From: JBAZJI01 sp964596325
GTDB lineage: Bacteria > Patescibacteriota > Minisyncoccia > Minisyncoccales > JAGOPM01
Length of the DNA: 64,000 nucleotides
Assembly (NCBI GenBank): GCA_964596325.1
Contig: CAZQSQ010000003.1
Coordinates: 9,434-73,433 of the forward strand
Direction: 5' to 3'
Shown: in pieces, positions 25,439-33,248 of the stretch
Numbering within the stretch: the stretch's first letter is position 1
How the letters are laid out: every line of letters begins with the position of its first letter
Notes under the pieces: model-generated
Told to the model about the DNA's origin: nothing
The model's database searches: none
Seen by the model: the letters and a program-made list of their open reading frames with translations, nothing else
Translations under genes and position numbers: made by a program

Positions 25439-26389
25439 TTATCTTTGGCATTGGCCTCCAACTTTCCGGTACCCGGCCTTACAAACCCAGGATTTGCCAT
25501 CGGCGGCCAGCTGGCCATTAAGCGGAATTAAAATTTTCGTGCATTCCCCACCAGAATCCTCGTAGCCAAACTTACAGCTTAATTTTTTGACCCCGGCCAC
25601 TGCCCTGATGGGAGATTTTACCCTTCCGGCCTTAACGCAAATTCTTTGATCATTGGCCAAATACTGCACAACATAGCCAGAATTGCAAACCCAGGATTTG
25701 CCGGTCACGCTAAGCTTGGCATTAGCCGGAATTTCAATCTTCTGACAAAAGTCCCCATCTTCGGTTCGTTCGTATCCTTTGTCACAATCCCAACCGTCTT
25801 TAGCCTCGGAATCTGCGTGCCCATGCGCCGGAAAAATCAATCTTTCGCACCCGCCAAAGGCCTTTTTGAAGCCAAAAACGCAACCCCAATCATCGGTATT
25901 GGTGCCCAGTTTAATCTTGGCCACCGAAGGGACAGAATCCAATTCACAAACATCTTGGCCATAAACTTTCTTAAACCCGAATAAGCAACTCCAACCCTTT
26001 CCGCTATCGCTAAGTGCCGCATTTTCCGGCACGCTTATTTTCTCGCAACGCTTGGTCTGGGGATCTTCAAAATAACCGAAATAGCAATAAAGGCGCCCAT
26101 CAACCATTTCCCCTGCATAAACGGGAAAGCTTAGCTGCCTTATAATAGAATAATCATTGGTTTCTCCGGCCGTATTTTGGGCCGCGTAATACCGGGCCAT
26201 ATCTTGATTGTACTTGGCCTCCACGTAATCCTCGGAAATATAACAAGTGAATGGTGAGTTACCGCAATCCAGCCCCGAATATGATGATTGCCTGTAGCCG
26301 CCATCAACCCACTCTTGGTAGGCCAAAACCTTCGGCGCGATTAAAATTAAAATAGAAAATATAACAAGCCCAAATAAAATCTTTTTCAT
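25439..26389 (-). CDS. Secreted cysteine-repeat protein
   Basis: 316 residues from MKKILFGLVIF at 26389, which gives a clean signal peptide (cleavage near VLAYQ); a longer in-frame start at 26437 would spoil it. The mature part holds about five repeats of ~45 residues with the pattern 'gk.W.C..Gy......C..i.iP.na.l', each with a C..C pair, EGF-like in spacing but not a named family I can confirm. Its promoter leaves almost no leader. Extracellular, possibly surface-attached. Confidence 0.75.
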   Translation of the reverse strand: MKKILFGLVIFSILILIAPKVLAYQEWVDGGYRQSSYSGLDCGNSPFTCYISEDYVEAKYNQDMARYYAAQNTAGETNDYSIIRQLSFPVYAGEMVDGRLYCYFGYFEDPQTKRCEKISVPENAALSDSGKGWSCLFGFKKVYGQDVCELDSVPSVAKIKLGTNTDDWGCVFGFKKAFGGCERLIFPAHGHADSEAKDGWDCDKGYERTEDGDFCQKIEIPANAKLSVTGKSWVCNSGYVVQYLANDQRICVKAGRVKSPIRAVAGVKKLSCKFGYEDSGGECTKILIPLNGQLAADGKSWVCKAGYRKVGGQCQR

Positions 26390-26398
26390 ATCAGGCTC

Positions 26399-26428
26399 AT
26401 TATACCAAACAGCACCAAAGTATCGCAA
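26399..26428 (-). promoter_or_regulatory. Promoter giving a near-leaderless mRNA
   Basis: TTGCGA (26423-26428), 18 bp, TATAAT (26399-26404) with TGG upstream. The expected start of transcription lies only a few bases before the ATG at 26389. Confidence 0.6.
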
Positions 26429-26441
26429 ACTGTTCATCCTC

Positions 26442-26470
26442 TTGCCAAAAATGAAAAATTATACTATTAT
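26442..26470 (+). promoter_or_regulatory. Promoter of rpmB
   Basis: TTGCCA (26442-26447), 17 bp, TATTAT (26465-26470), about 28 bp before the ATG at 26498. Confidence 0.6.
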
Positions 26471-26497
26471 TTAGAAGTCAAAATAATTACTGAAACT

Positions 26498-26719
26498 ATG
26501 TCCAGAATCTGCACCATTTGCGGCAAGGGCTCCATTATGACCCGCGAGTATAAGAAGCTCATGTCCCGCTACAATCCCGGCCCAAAGAAAAGGAAATTCC
26601 CTAATTTGCACAAAGTCTTAGTGCCTGTTTCGGCTATTGGCAAATACAAAAAGTTCGCCGGTCAAAAAGTTTTGGCCTGTGCTAAATGTATCAAAGCCCT
26701 GAGCAAAAAGACGAAATAA
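26498..26719 (+). CDS. rpmB: Ribosomal protein bL28
   Basis: Large-subunit protein. 73 residues, starting MSRICTICGKG and ending CAKCIKALSKKTK; the two CxxC pairs make this the zinc-binding form. The middle KRKFPNLHKVLVPV matches the family. Stands alone with its own promoter. Confidence 0.93.
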   Translation: MSRICTICGKGSIMTREYKKLMSRYNPGPKKRKFPNLHKVLVPVSAIGKYKKFAGQKVLACAKCIKALSKKTK

Positions 26720-26732
26720 CAAAAACCCTCTT

Positions 26733-26853
26733 GGCTGCCGGGAATGCCTAATTACGGGCAAGCCCGCCGTAGCCTTTGGCGAAGGCGGGCTGTAGTACAA
26801 CGGCAGTACATGCCCTTGGGGTGGGTAAAATCCGGGTTCAATTCCCGGCAGCC
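26733..26853. repeat. 13-bp inverted repeat pairing an upstream site with the tRNA-Pro T arm
   Basis: GGCTGCCGGGAAT at 26733-26745 is the exact reverse complement of 26841-26853 inside the tRNA. Confidence 0.8.
26762..26790. repeat. GC-rich palindromic element overlapping the tRNA 5' end
   Basis: GCCCGCC / GGCGGGC inverted repeat around a 15-base centre; the right arm runs into the first five bases of the tRNA. Similar palindromes are common as dispersed repeats in Patescibacteria. Confidence 0.6.
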
Positions 26854-26856
26854 CGA
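26786..26856 (+). tRNA. tRNA-Pro(GGG)
   Basis: Complete cloverleaf of 71 nt: acceptor CGGGCTG/CAGCCCG, D stem GTAC/GTAC, anticodon loop TTGGGGT with anticodon GGG, 4-nt variable loop, T stem CCGGG/CCCGG with TTCAATT loop, discriminator A. The CCA end is not encoded and would be added enzymatically. GGG reads proline CCC/CCU codons. Confidence 0.93.
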
Positions 26857-26866
26857 CAAACGAAAG

Positions 26867-26966
26867 NNNNNNNNNNNNNNNNNNNNNNNNNNNNNNNNNN
26901 NNNNNNNNNNNNNNNNNNNNNNNNNNNNNNNNNNNNNNNNNNNNNNNNNNNNNNNNNNNNNNNNNN
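26867..26966. other. Assembly gap (100 N) between tRNA-Pro and the RNA-rich region
   Basis: 100 N with non-matching flanks; true content and length unknown. Confidence 0.99.
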
Positions 26967-26971
26967 CCCCC

Positions 26972-27000
26972 TTGACAAAATATATAAAGTATGCTATCAT
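26972..27000 (+). promoter_or_regulatory. Promoter of candidate RNA A
   Basis: TTGACA (26972-26977), 17 bp, TATCAT (26995-27000) with TGC upstream. No protein gene follows. Confidence 0.75.
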
Positions 27001-27005
27001 TAAAA

Positions 27006-28002
27006 ACCAATCAATGGACAAGGTCCTGGTTGGTTTACAAGGGAAAAGGCCCCAATTTCAGCAACAGAGATTGCTCCAGTAAATTCTACGGCGACGATTG
27101 TATCGGAAAGGGGCCTAACCCGGCATAAATGCTCATTCATATTCATATATTTTCCACTCTCCCACCCACTCATGGTATTTGTTTTTGACCAGCAACCGGT
27201 TGCGGTTGCAAGTCTTCACCCCAAGCGCTAAAGCGCAGAGAGAACAACAGCCATGAACCATATTCGAGACGAACCATGATTTTTGCCTAAAAATGGCCCA
27301 AGCCAAATAACTGGGACCGCCCAGATTACTTTGACCAAGCCATCCACCAACACGCTGAACCGCGCTGCAGTGCCAAAAAAATCGCTGCAGGCAAACCGCC
27401 ATTAGCCGAATTGCCAGGAAGGCTAGTGAAAAGGCGTCACCATCAAGAAATGGTAGAAAGGTGAATTATTCACCATGATAGGCCAAAAAATCGATCTTTA
27501 AGATCAATGAGTTCAAATAGGATCAGGGGAAATCTTTCAGAAAACTTGTTTGCAGGGAGTTATGAACCATGCAAAAAGTCACTCTGTTGATACCCCGCCC
27601 GGACAAATGATCCGGTTTATCTCGCTTAATTGTTTGCTTGGCAGACATCATCCAACAAACAGCCGGAGAACAATGTGTCCACGCCCTATCTATAAAAGGC
27701 CTTAGTGTTCGAGGAACAGCACTGGAATCGGTCCCGTGAGACCCATTCTTCCACTGCTCTAGATTCCAAGACAGAGGCATTTGGCTTATTGCCAACAAGA
27801 GGGATAGCGCAAGTACGGCTCCAAAGCGACCCGTACAAGACATTGCCAGTATTTTTTGAAACATCAGATTTTCGTCAACATCAGTCGTAAAGACTCCTGA
27901 CAAGAATCCGAATGCAAGGGGCAAGAGACATGGAAAATCCCACACAGGCGACCTTACCCCAAAGGCGCCTTTCGTTTTTTAAGGGCCTTTGCGCCCTTTT
28001 TT
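27006..28002 (+). ncRNA. Candidate large structured noncoding RNA A (~1 kb)
   Basis: Lies between a strong promoter and a clear terminator and holds no convincing reading frame on the plus strand. Hairpins are dense: AAACCAA/TTGGTTT with inner GGAC/GTCC (27004-27036); a three-way junction closed by AGGCCCC/GGGGCCT (27047-27116) around AGCAA/TTGCT and CGAT/ATCG; CTGGG/CCCAG (27311-27324); GGTGAA/TTCACC (27460-27474); GATCTT/AAGATC (27492-27504); CCGG/CCGG (27599-27615); TGTTTG/CAAACA (27629-27662); GTACGG/CCGTAC (27813-27836). It shows none of the conserved cores of RNase P RNA, tmRNA or SRP RNA. Size is like GOLLD-class RNAs, but I cannot assign it to any known family. Confidence 0.5.
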
Positions 28003-28003
28003 G
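27981..28003 (+). terminator. Terminator of candidate RNA A
   Basis: AAGGGC / GCCCTT stem followed by TTTTTT. Confidence 0.75.
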
Positions 28004-28007
28004 TATA

Positions 28008-28036
28008 TTGACAAAAAGCCCTCTCTTAAATAATAT
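28008..28036 (+). promoter_or_regulatory. Promoter of candidate RNA B
   Basis: TTGACA (28008-28013), 17 bp, TAATAT (28031-28036), directly behind the RNA A terminator. Confidence 0.65.
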
Positions 28037-28042
28037 ACTGTT

Positions 28043-28610
28043 ACTGAACGCATGCGCGCTCAGGAGACCTAGCCCCTTAAAACACGCCTATATATCTTAG
28101 CAGTCATCCCACGCCCAGATGGAAACTTTCAAGGAGGTGCAATGCTCTTTATAAGAGCGGGTCCAAAATGATTTTTTAAGGTTGTTTTAGGGAAATCCAA
28201 ATCCCGCAGTCAAAGGAATGCGAGGACTCCCCCAAGCCATCATCCGGCCATGTGCACGGAATTCTCTCCAATGCAAAGACAAAGGAGGAAAATGGTTAGG
28301 AGTAGGGATAAACCCTGATAACAAAAAACGCGACGCGCAAAAAAAATGATTTTCTACTTTTAGGTGGTTGATGCACGGGCAAGCGGCCAAGAATAAACGA
28401 ATCCAAAAAGGCTTATAAGATTGCAATCGAGCTAATGGATTATATTGGCTTACAGCCAAGTTCAGGTGACAGTACCCGTTAAAAATAATGCCATAAACTT
28501 TCACATCCGGGGCATTATGTATTCAGCCACTCTACCAAACCCCACACCTTATGGGACAATGCCAAGATTATTCATCCAAAAGCGCTCTACCCAAGAGCGC
28601 GCTTTTATTT
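28043..28610 (+). ncRNA. Candidate structured noncoding RNA B (~570 nt)
   Basis: Promoter-to-terminator unit without a credible gene. Hairpins include GCTCTT/AAGAGC (28144-28158), TTGGCT/AGCCAA (28445-28459) and ATAATGCC/GGCATTAT (28486-28517). Two strong Shine-Dalgarno sites each precede a very short frame: AAGGAGG before MLFIRAGPK (28142-28171) and AAAGGAGG before MVRSRDKP (28292-28318). These may be real mini-ORFs or anti-SD pairing sites. Length is close to ROOL-type RNAs; I cannot confirm membership. Confidence 0.45.
28578..28610 (+). terminator. Terminator of candidate RNA B
   Basis: GCGCTCT / AGAGCGC stem flanked by AAAA and TTTTATTT. Confidence 0.75.
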
Positions 28611-28618
28611 GTCTTTAT

Positions 28619-28646
28619 TTGACTAAAAGAGGTCAAATGGTATTAT
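28619..28646 (+). promoter_or_regulatory. Promoter of candidate RNA C
   Basis: TTGACT (28619-28624), 16 bp, TATTAT (28641-28646) with TGG upstream. Confidence 0.55.
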
Positions 28647-28652
28647 TATTTG

Positions 28653-28866
28653 GGATCAATCTGACCATTGCTCCTCCAGCACTTTTACCCATAAACACTC
28701 TAGAGATAACCCCGTAGGTAGACGATCCTACATTTTTCACCTCGGGCCCGGCCTGAATTAATTTTCAAAATATTTGAAACTCCTTATAAATAGCCAATTT
28801 CGCCGGGCCCCGCCATAAAACATCTTTGATGTCTCCCTCATAAGCCGCTTTTAGCGGCTTCTTTTA
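28653..28866 (+). ncRNA. Candidate small structured RNA C (~210 nt)
   Basis: After the promoter at 28619: GTAGG/CCTAC hairpin near 28714-28731, then a perfect 9-bp inverted repeat GGGCCCGGC/GCCGGGCCC (28745-28753 with 28803-28811) enclosing TTTCAAA/TTTGAAA, and a terminator at 28842. Size fits 6S-like or small regulatory RNAs, but no family signature is visible. Confidence 0.4.
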
Positions 28867-28870
28867 TTAT
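28842..28870 (+). terminator. Terminator of candidate RNA C
   Basis: AAGCCGCT / AGCGGCTT with a 3-base loop, then CTTTTATTATT. Confidence 0.75.
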
Positions 28871-28905
28871 TCGCTTATTGCGCAGGATTGCCCAATACTG
28901 TATTC

Positions 28906-28934
28906 AAAAAGCCCGCTCGCGCGGGCTTTTTTGG
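28906..28934 (-). terminator. Terminator of the adenylate-kinase-like gene
   Basis: AAAAAGCCCGC / GCGGGCTTTTT hairpin 9 bp after the stop at 28943; it would work in both directions. Confidence 0.85.
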
Positions 28935-28942
28935 TCTAACAA

Positions 28943-30022
28943 TTAAAGTCCTAAAACATCTGACATCTGCTTAATGAGGGAAAGGGCGACTGGGGCCGGC
29001 ATCAAAGAGTTGGAAACTAGCCCTCGGTCATCAATAATTGTCCAAGGCTTTTCCGTTACTTTTACTGTGCCATCCCCCTGCTCTTCGTAGACATATTCGG
29101 GAGTCAATTCATAGTCATCCACCATATCCTTAACCATATCCAAGGGCACAGAATTGCGCAAAAGAACTTTGGGGATGCCATAAAGGCCGAAAGCTTTTTC
29201 CACCAATGTATCATCGGCCTCAATCCTATCGCGGATGGCTTCAATCCCTAAATTATCGCCTTCCTTTTGTACCATCACGGGGTTACCGCCAGTGCATTCA
29301 GGATTATCACAAATTAATTCGTATTCTTTTTTATTTTTATTGAATTGCACTTTGGAGGTGCGCAACAGTTTCAAATTGCGCGGAGTCTTGCAGGCTGGGC
29401 AAATACGACGGTATTTAATGCGCTCATCAATAATAGAGGCAGAAACATCAATTAAAACAAAGAAGTCCGGGTCTTGCCTATAATCGATTAAGTCACGGAA
29501 ATATAAAGAATAAGAAATCTGGTCTAATTGCCTTGGAAAACCATCTAAAAAGATAGCTTTGCGCGGGTGCTTGGCAATTTCGCGCTTAGTCAAAGCCAAA
29601 ATGAGTTCCGTGGGCAAAAGCTTAGAAACATCACGAGAGAGCAAAATATTGATACCCTCTTCCGGATCACCATAACCACGATAATTTTTCTCCAACCAAG
29701 CAATTAATTCTTTTTTCTTAGAGGGGTCTTTTGCCTCTTCGTTGACCGAGCGGACAAGATCGCCAATAGAAATATGCGCGACTCTATCGGTTTGGATAGC
29801 CTCAGCAAAAAGCTTAGAATAGGTTCCCTTACCGGAATTTTTCTTGCCCAACAAATACGCAACAAACGTGCCACCCTTATCCAAATAATCCTTTATCTTG
29901 GCTATCTCTAATCCGGCTTTGGCCTGAAAATATTCTTTGCGGCCCGCTACGGTCGTAAGGTCGAACTTTCTATCAACCCCCTGGACTCTAGTTTTGAAAA
30001 CCGGGAACTCAATCTTCATCAT
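28943..30022 (-). CDS. Adenylate-kinase-like nucleoside monophosphate kinase, long zinc-LID form
   Basis: 359 residues, much longer than standard Adk (~215). A Walker A GKKNSGKGT at residues 59-67, LDGFPR at 159-164, and a LID with four cysteines (Cys208, 211, 238, 243) that probably bind zinc. About 50 extra residues precede the P-loop and about 80 follow the LID. It may prefer a nucleotide other than AMP, or supply deoxynucleotide precursors given the nrdG-nrdD neighbours on the same strand. The long form is seen in Patescibacteria; substrate is inference. Confidence 0.85.
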   Translation of the reverse strand: MMKIEFPVFKTRVQGVDRKFDLTTVAGRKEYFQAKAGLEIAKIKDYLDKGGTFVAYLLGKKNSGKGTYSKLFAEAIQTDRVAHISIGDLVRSVNEEAKDPSKKKELIAWLEKNYRGYGDPEEGINILLSRDVSKLLPTELILALTKREIAKHPRKAIFLDGFPRQLDQISYSLYFRDLIDYRQDPDFFVLIDVSASIIDERIKYRRICPACKTPRNLKLLRTSKVQFNKNKKEYELICDNPECTGGNPVMVQKEGDNLGIEAIRDRIEADDTLVEKAFGLYGIPKVLLRNSVPLDMVKDMVDDYELTPEYVYEEQGDGTVKVTEKPWTIIDDRGLVSNSLMPAPVALSLIKQMSDVLGL

Positions 30023-30132
30023 ATATTTATTGCTTTAATGATATAAAAAAACCGGCTCTTTGCAAGGAGCGGGCGTAAAAATCTAAATTCCAAATCTGTT
30101 ATTCTATTGAAATTTGATATTGGGACTTTTCT

Positions 30133-30840
30133 TTATATATAGTTTCTCACCTTTACGCTCTTAAAATACGGCCTAGCAGCTTGTTCGGCTTCTTTAATTT
30201 CTTGGTCAGTATAGGGGGAAAGCGACATCAAGGAAGGGTCCAAAGTTTTATCCGGGCGAAAATTCTGCAAATAATAGGAAACGTCTAAGCCGCCAATCCA
30301 TTTGGCAATTTGGGGCATATCCGAAGCCGAAACCAAACCCGGAACCATGGTAGTTCTGAATTCAAAGGCAATATTATTTTTCTTCAATTCCTTTACACTT
30401 TCCTCTATTTTCTGAAAATCCGCAGCGCCACAGCCAACCTTTTTATAATTTTCAGGCTTGGCTTTGATATCCATAGCTACATAATCGAGAAAATTTCCCT
30501 TAAAAAGCTTTTTAAGCATGGCGGGATTGCTGCCATTAGTGTCTAGTTTCACCAAAAATCCCAAATTTTTTATCTTCCTTATAAAATTGGGTAAATCCTC
30601 ATTTAGGGTTGGCTCTCCGCCACAGACTACCACCCCGTCGAGCATCCCGACTTTGTCCTTCAGAAAAGCAAAAAATTTTTCCTCGCTGATTGTCGGCTGC
30701 CTTAAAATTTTTTCCGGCAAAACAATTTCCGCCGAATAGCAAAACGGGCAACGGAAATTGCAGCCGGCCAAAAAAACAACGCAGGCTATTTTACCCGGAT
30801 AATCGATTAATGTTGTTTTTTGCAATCCGGCAATAAGCAT
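30133..30840 (-). CDS. nrdG: Anaerobic ribonucleotide reductase activating enzyme (radical SAM)
   Basis: Creates the glycyl radical in NrdD using a 4Fe-4S cluster and S-adenosylmethionine. The cluster motif CNFRCPFC (Cys27, 31, 34) is intact, and GGEPTLN follows as expected. 235 residues. Directly downstream of nrdD on the same strand (121 bp apart), so the two probably form one unit. Confidence 0.94.
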   Translation of the reverse strand: MLIAGLQKTTLIDYPGKIACVVFLAGCNFRCPFCYSAEIVLPEKILRQPTISEEKFFAFLKDKVGMLDGVVVCGGEPTLNEDLPNFIRKIKNLGFLVKLDTNGSNPAMLKKLFKGNFLDYVAMDIKAKPENYKKVGCGAADFQKIEESVKELKKNNIAFEFRTTMVPGLVSASDMPQIAKWIGGLDVSYYLQNFRPDKTLDPSLMSLSPYTDQEIKEAEQAARPYFKSVKVRNYI

Positions 30841-30887
30841 AAAATCAACCGATAACTAATTTAATAAACCGAGAACCTCATTTCATC

Positions 30888-30907
30888 ATACCGGTGAAAG
30901 CCGGTAT
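30888..30907. repeat. REP-like hairpin between nrdG and nrdD
   Basis: ATACCGG TGAAAG CCGGTAT. Resembles the widespread GTCATTCCCGCGAAAGCGGGAATC-type palindromes; a related copy lies at 51832-51856. Confidence 0.55.
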
Positions 30908-30961
30908 CCATCGGAAATTTTTCATTCTAAACCTTTCCCCGCTTTTTAGGCGGGGAAAAAT

Positions 30962-33127
30962 TTACGGTTCCTTGACTAGGATTGCTTGGACGTGCGAGCC
31001 CTCTTGGGCAGGAGCGGCTTGGGGAATTTCCACTTTATAAGTTTTCCGGTCACAATATTCCTGCTGCTTGCCTTCATTCCACTGGTTGACTGGCCTCAAA
31101 TAGCCGACAATGCGCGAATACACTTCGCAAGGCTGCTGAACCACGCATTTGGGGCAAGTCTTGTGCTCGCCGGAAATGTATCCATGCACAGGACAAATGG
31201 AAAAGGTCGGAGTAATGGTGATATAAGGGAGCCGGAATTTGCTGAATATTTTTTTGACTAAATTCTTCACTGGCCCTATCTCGTGTATCCTCTCCCCGAC
31301 AAAAATATGCAAAACCGTTCCGCCGGTATATTTGCATTGTATCTCGTCTTGCAGTTTCAGAGTCTCAAAAACATCATCAGTATAATTGACGGGCAACAAG
31401 GTGGAATTGGTGTAGTAAGGCACTTCCTTGGTTCCGGCGTGGATTATGTCGGGGTGCGCTTTTAAGTCTTTGAGCGCCAAGCGATAGGAAGTACTTTCTG
31501 CCGGCGTCGCTTCCAAATTATAAATATTCCCGGTTTCCTCTTGATACTTGACCAATACGTCCCTCATATAATCGAGCACCTCCAAAGTGAATTTGCGCCC
31601 TTTTTGCGAGCCGATATCCTCGCCTAAGAAATTCAAAAGGGTTTCATTCATACCGGTCAGGCCAATGGTAGAAAAATGATTGGCAAAATATTTTCCGCGG
31701 GCTTTTCTGACTCCGGCCAAATAATAGCGCGAATAAGGATAAAGGCCTTTCTCAATGAAATTTTCCAAAACCTTGCGCTTTATCTCCAAGCTGTCTTTGG
31801 CCAAATCCATTATTTTATGCAACTGGGCGAAAAACTCCTTTTTAGTTTTGGAAGTGTGGCCAATTCTGGGCAAATTAATAGTTACTACGCCCACCGAGCC
31901 GGTCAGGGCTCCGGCACCAAAAAGTCCACCGCCGCCTCGGTTGCGCAGCTCGGTCAAATCCAAGCGCAGCCTGCAGCACATAGAACGCACATCCTTGGGG
32001 TCCATTTCCGAGTTTATATAATTGGCAAAATAATTTATGCCGTATTTTGCCGTCGCCTCCCAAACGATATCAAGATCGGGATTATCCCAATCAAAATCCT
32101 TGGTAATATTTATAGTTGGTATCGGAAAAGTAAAGGGCCGTCCGTTTTTATCACCCTCCAGCATGCACTCATAGATAGCTTTGTCTAAAATCCGCATTTC
32201 TTCCTGATATTCGGAATAGGTTTTTTCTTGCGCCACGCCACCCACTAAAGCCGGCTCAGTGGCAAAAGCCGCCGAGGGTTTGATATCCAAAGTAATATTG
32301 GTGAAGGGCGTCTGAAATCCAACCCTAGTTGGCACGGCCAAATTAAACATGAATTCCTGCATCGCCTGCTTAACTTGCTGATAGTTCAAATTGTCATGGC
32401 GAATGTAAGGGGCCAGCAAAGTATCAAAATTAGAAAAGGCCACGGCTCCGGCGCACTCTCCCTGCATCGTGTAAAGAAAGTTTACAATTTGCCCAAGGGC
32501 AGAACGGAAATGCTTGGGCGGCTTGGATTCCACTTTGCCATTAACCCCGCCAAAACCTTTGAGCAAAAAATCGTAAAGATCCCAACCCATACAATACGGT
32601 CCGAGCGTATCTAAATTATGCACATGAAAAGCCCCGCTCTCATTGGCCTCGCGGACTTCTTTGGGATAAATTTTTTCCAGCCAATACTTTTTCATCACAT
32701 AGGTCGCCACATAATGGTTAAGACCCTGTAAAGAATAAGCCATATTGGCATTCTCTTTCACTTCCCAATCCAATTTATTCAAATATTGTTCAACGTGCCC
32801 AACCGATTCATCAGTAGCTTTTTCGATTTCGCGTAATTGTCTCCTCTGCTCACGATAAATAATGTAAGCCTTAGCCGTTTCCACCAAATCTTCCAGCATC
32901 AATACTTCCTCGATAACATCCTGCACCTGCTCAATGTTGGGCGCCTCACCCTTACGGAACCTTCGCGATAAAATATCAGTCACCTTATCGGAAACTTTTG
33001 CCGCCATCTCATAATCCCCGGCATTAGTTGCCAAAATTGCTTTCTCGACCGCGTCGGTAATTTTCGCTTGGTCGAAGTCAACGATGCGACCATCCCGTTT
33101 TTGAATCTTTTCGAGCTTTTTCACCAT
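30962..33127 (-). CDS. nrdD: Anaerobic (class III) ribonucleoside-triphosphate reductase
   Basis: Reduces ribonucleotides to deoxynucleotides without oxygen. 721 residues: an N-terminal ATP cone (residues ~4-95) for allosteric control, the catalytic barrel, a C-terminal zinc site (CPVHG...CPKC) and the glycyl-radical loop RIVGYLRPVNQW with Gly at about 675. No aerobic reductase is present in the window, so this fits an anaerobic life. The upstream region is long and structured. Confidence 0.97.
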   Translation of the reverse strand: MVKKLEKIQKRDGRIVDFDQAKITDAVEKAILATNAGDYEMAAKVSDKVTDILSRRFRKGEAPNIEQVQDVIEEVLMLEDLVETAKAYIIYREQRRQLREIEKATDESVGHVEQYLNKLDWEVKENANMAYSLQGLNHYVATYVMKKYWLEKIYPKEVREANESGAFHVHNLDTLGPYCMGWDLYDFLLKGFGGVNGKVESKPPKHFRSALGQIVNFLYTMQGECAGAVAFSNFDTLLAPYIRHDNLNYQQVKQAMQEFMFNLAVPTRVGFQTPFTNITLDIKPSAAFATEPALVGGVAQEKTYSEYQEEMRILDKAIYECMLEGDKNGRPFTFPIPTINITKDFDWDNPDLDIVWEATAKYGINYFANYINSEMDPKDVRSMCCRLRLDLTELRNRGGGGLFGAGALTGSVGVVTINLPRIGHTSKTKKEFFAQLHKIMDLAKDSLEIKRKVLENFIEKGLYPYSRYYLAGVRKARGKYFANHFSTIGLTGMNETLLNFLGEDIGSQKGRKFTLEVLDYMRDVLVKYQEETGNIYNLEATPAESTSYRLALKDLKAHPDIIHAGTKEVPYYTNSTLLPVNYTDDVFETLKLQDEIQCKYTGGTVLHIFVGERIHEIGPVKNLVKKIFSKFRLPYITITPTFSICPVHGYISGEHKTCPKCVVQQPCEVYSRIVGYLRPVNQWNEGKQQEYCDRKTYKVEIPQAAPAQEGSHVQAILVKEP

Positions 33128-33248
33128 AAAAATATTTGAAATTTTTCTATTAAATTCTAGGTACTAATAATTTTAAGCTTTCAATTTTTTGAGTCAATCC
33201 TTGACCGATTTTGCAACTTCTGTCCTTGGAAGTGCGTGTTTTATGATT

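Noticed and set aside
27523..27945. 140-residue minus-strand reading frame inside RNA A
   Set aside because: No Shine-Dalgarno, odd composition (many Trp, His, Cys and Ser), no recognisable domain, and it lies antisense across clear hairpins.
27006..28866. RNase P RNA, tmRNA or SRP RNA
   Set aside because: I looked for GAGGAAAGTC/ACAGAA, the tmRNA ends and the GGAAGCAGC-type SRP core on both strands. An ACAGA...GGCTTA run near 27770 is too far out of context to count.
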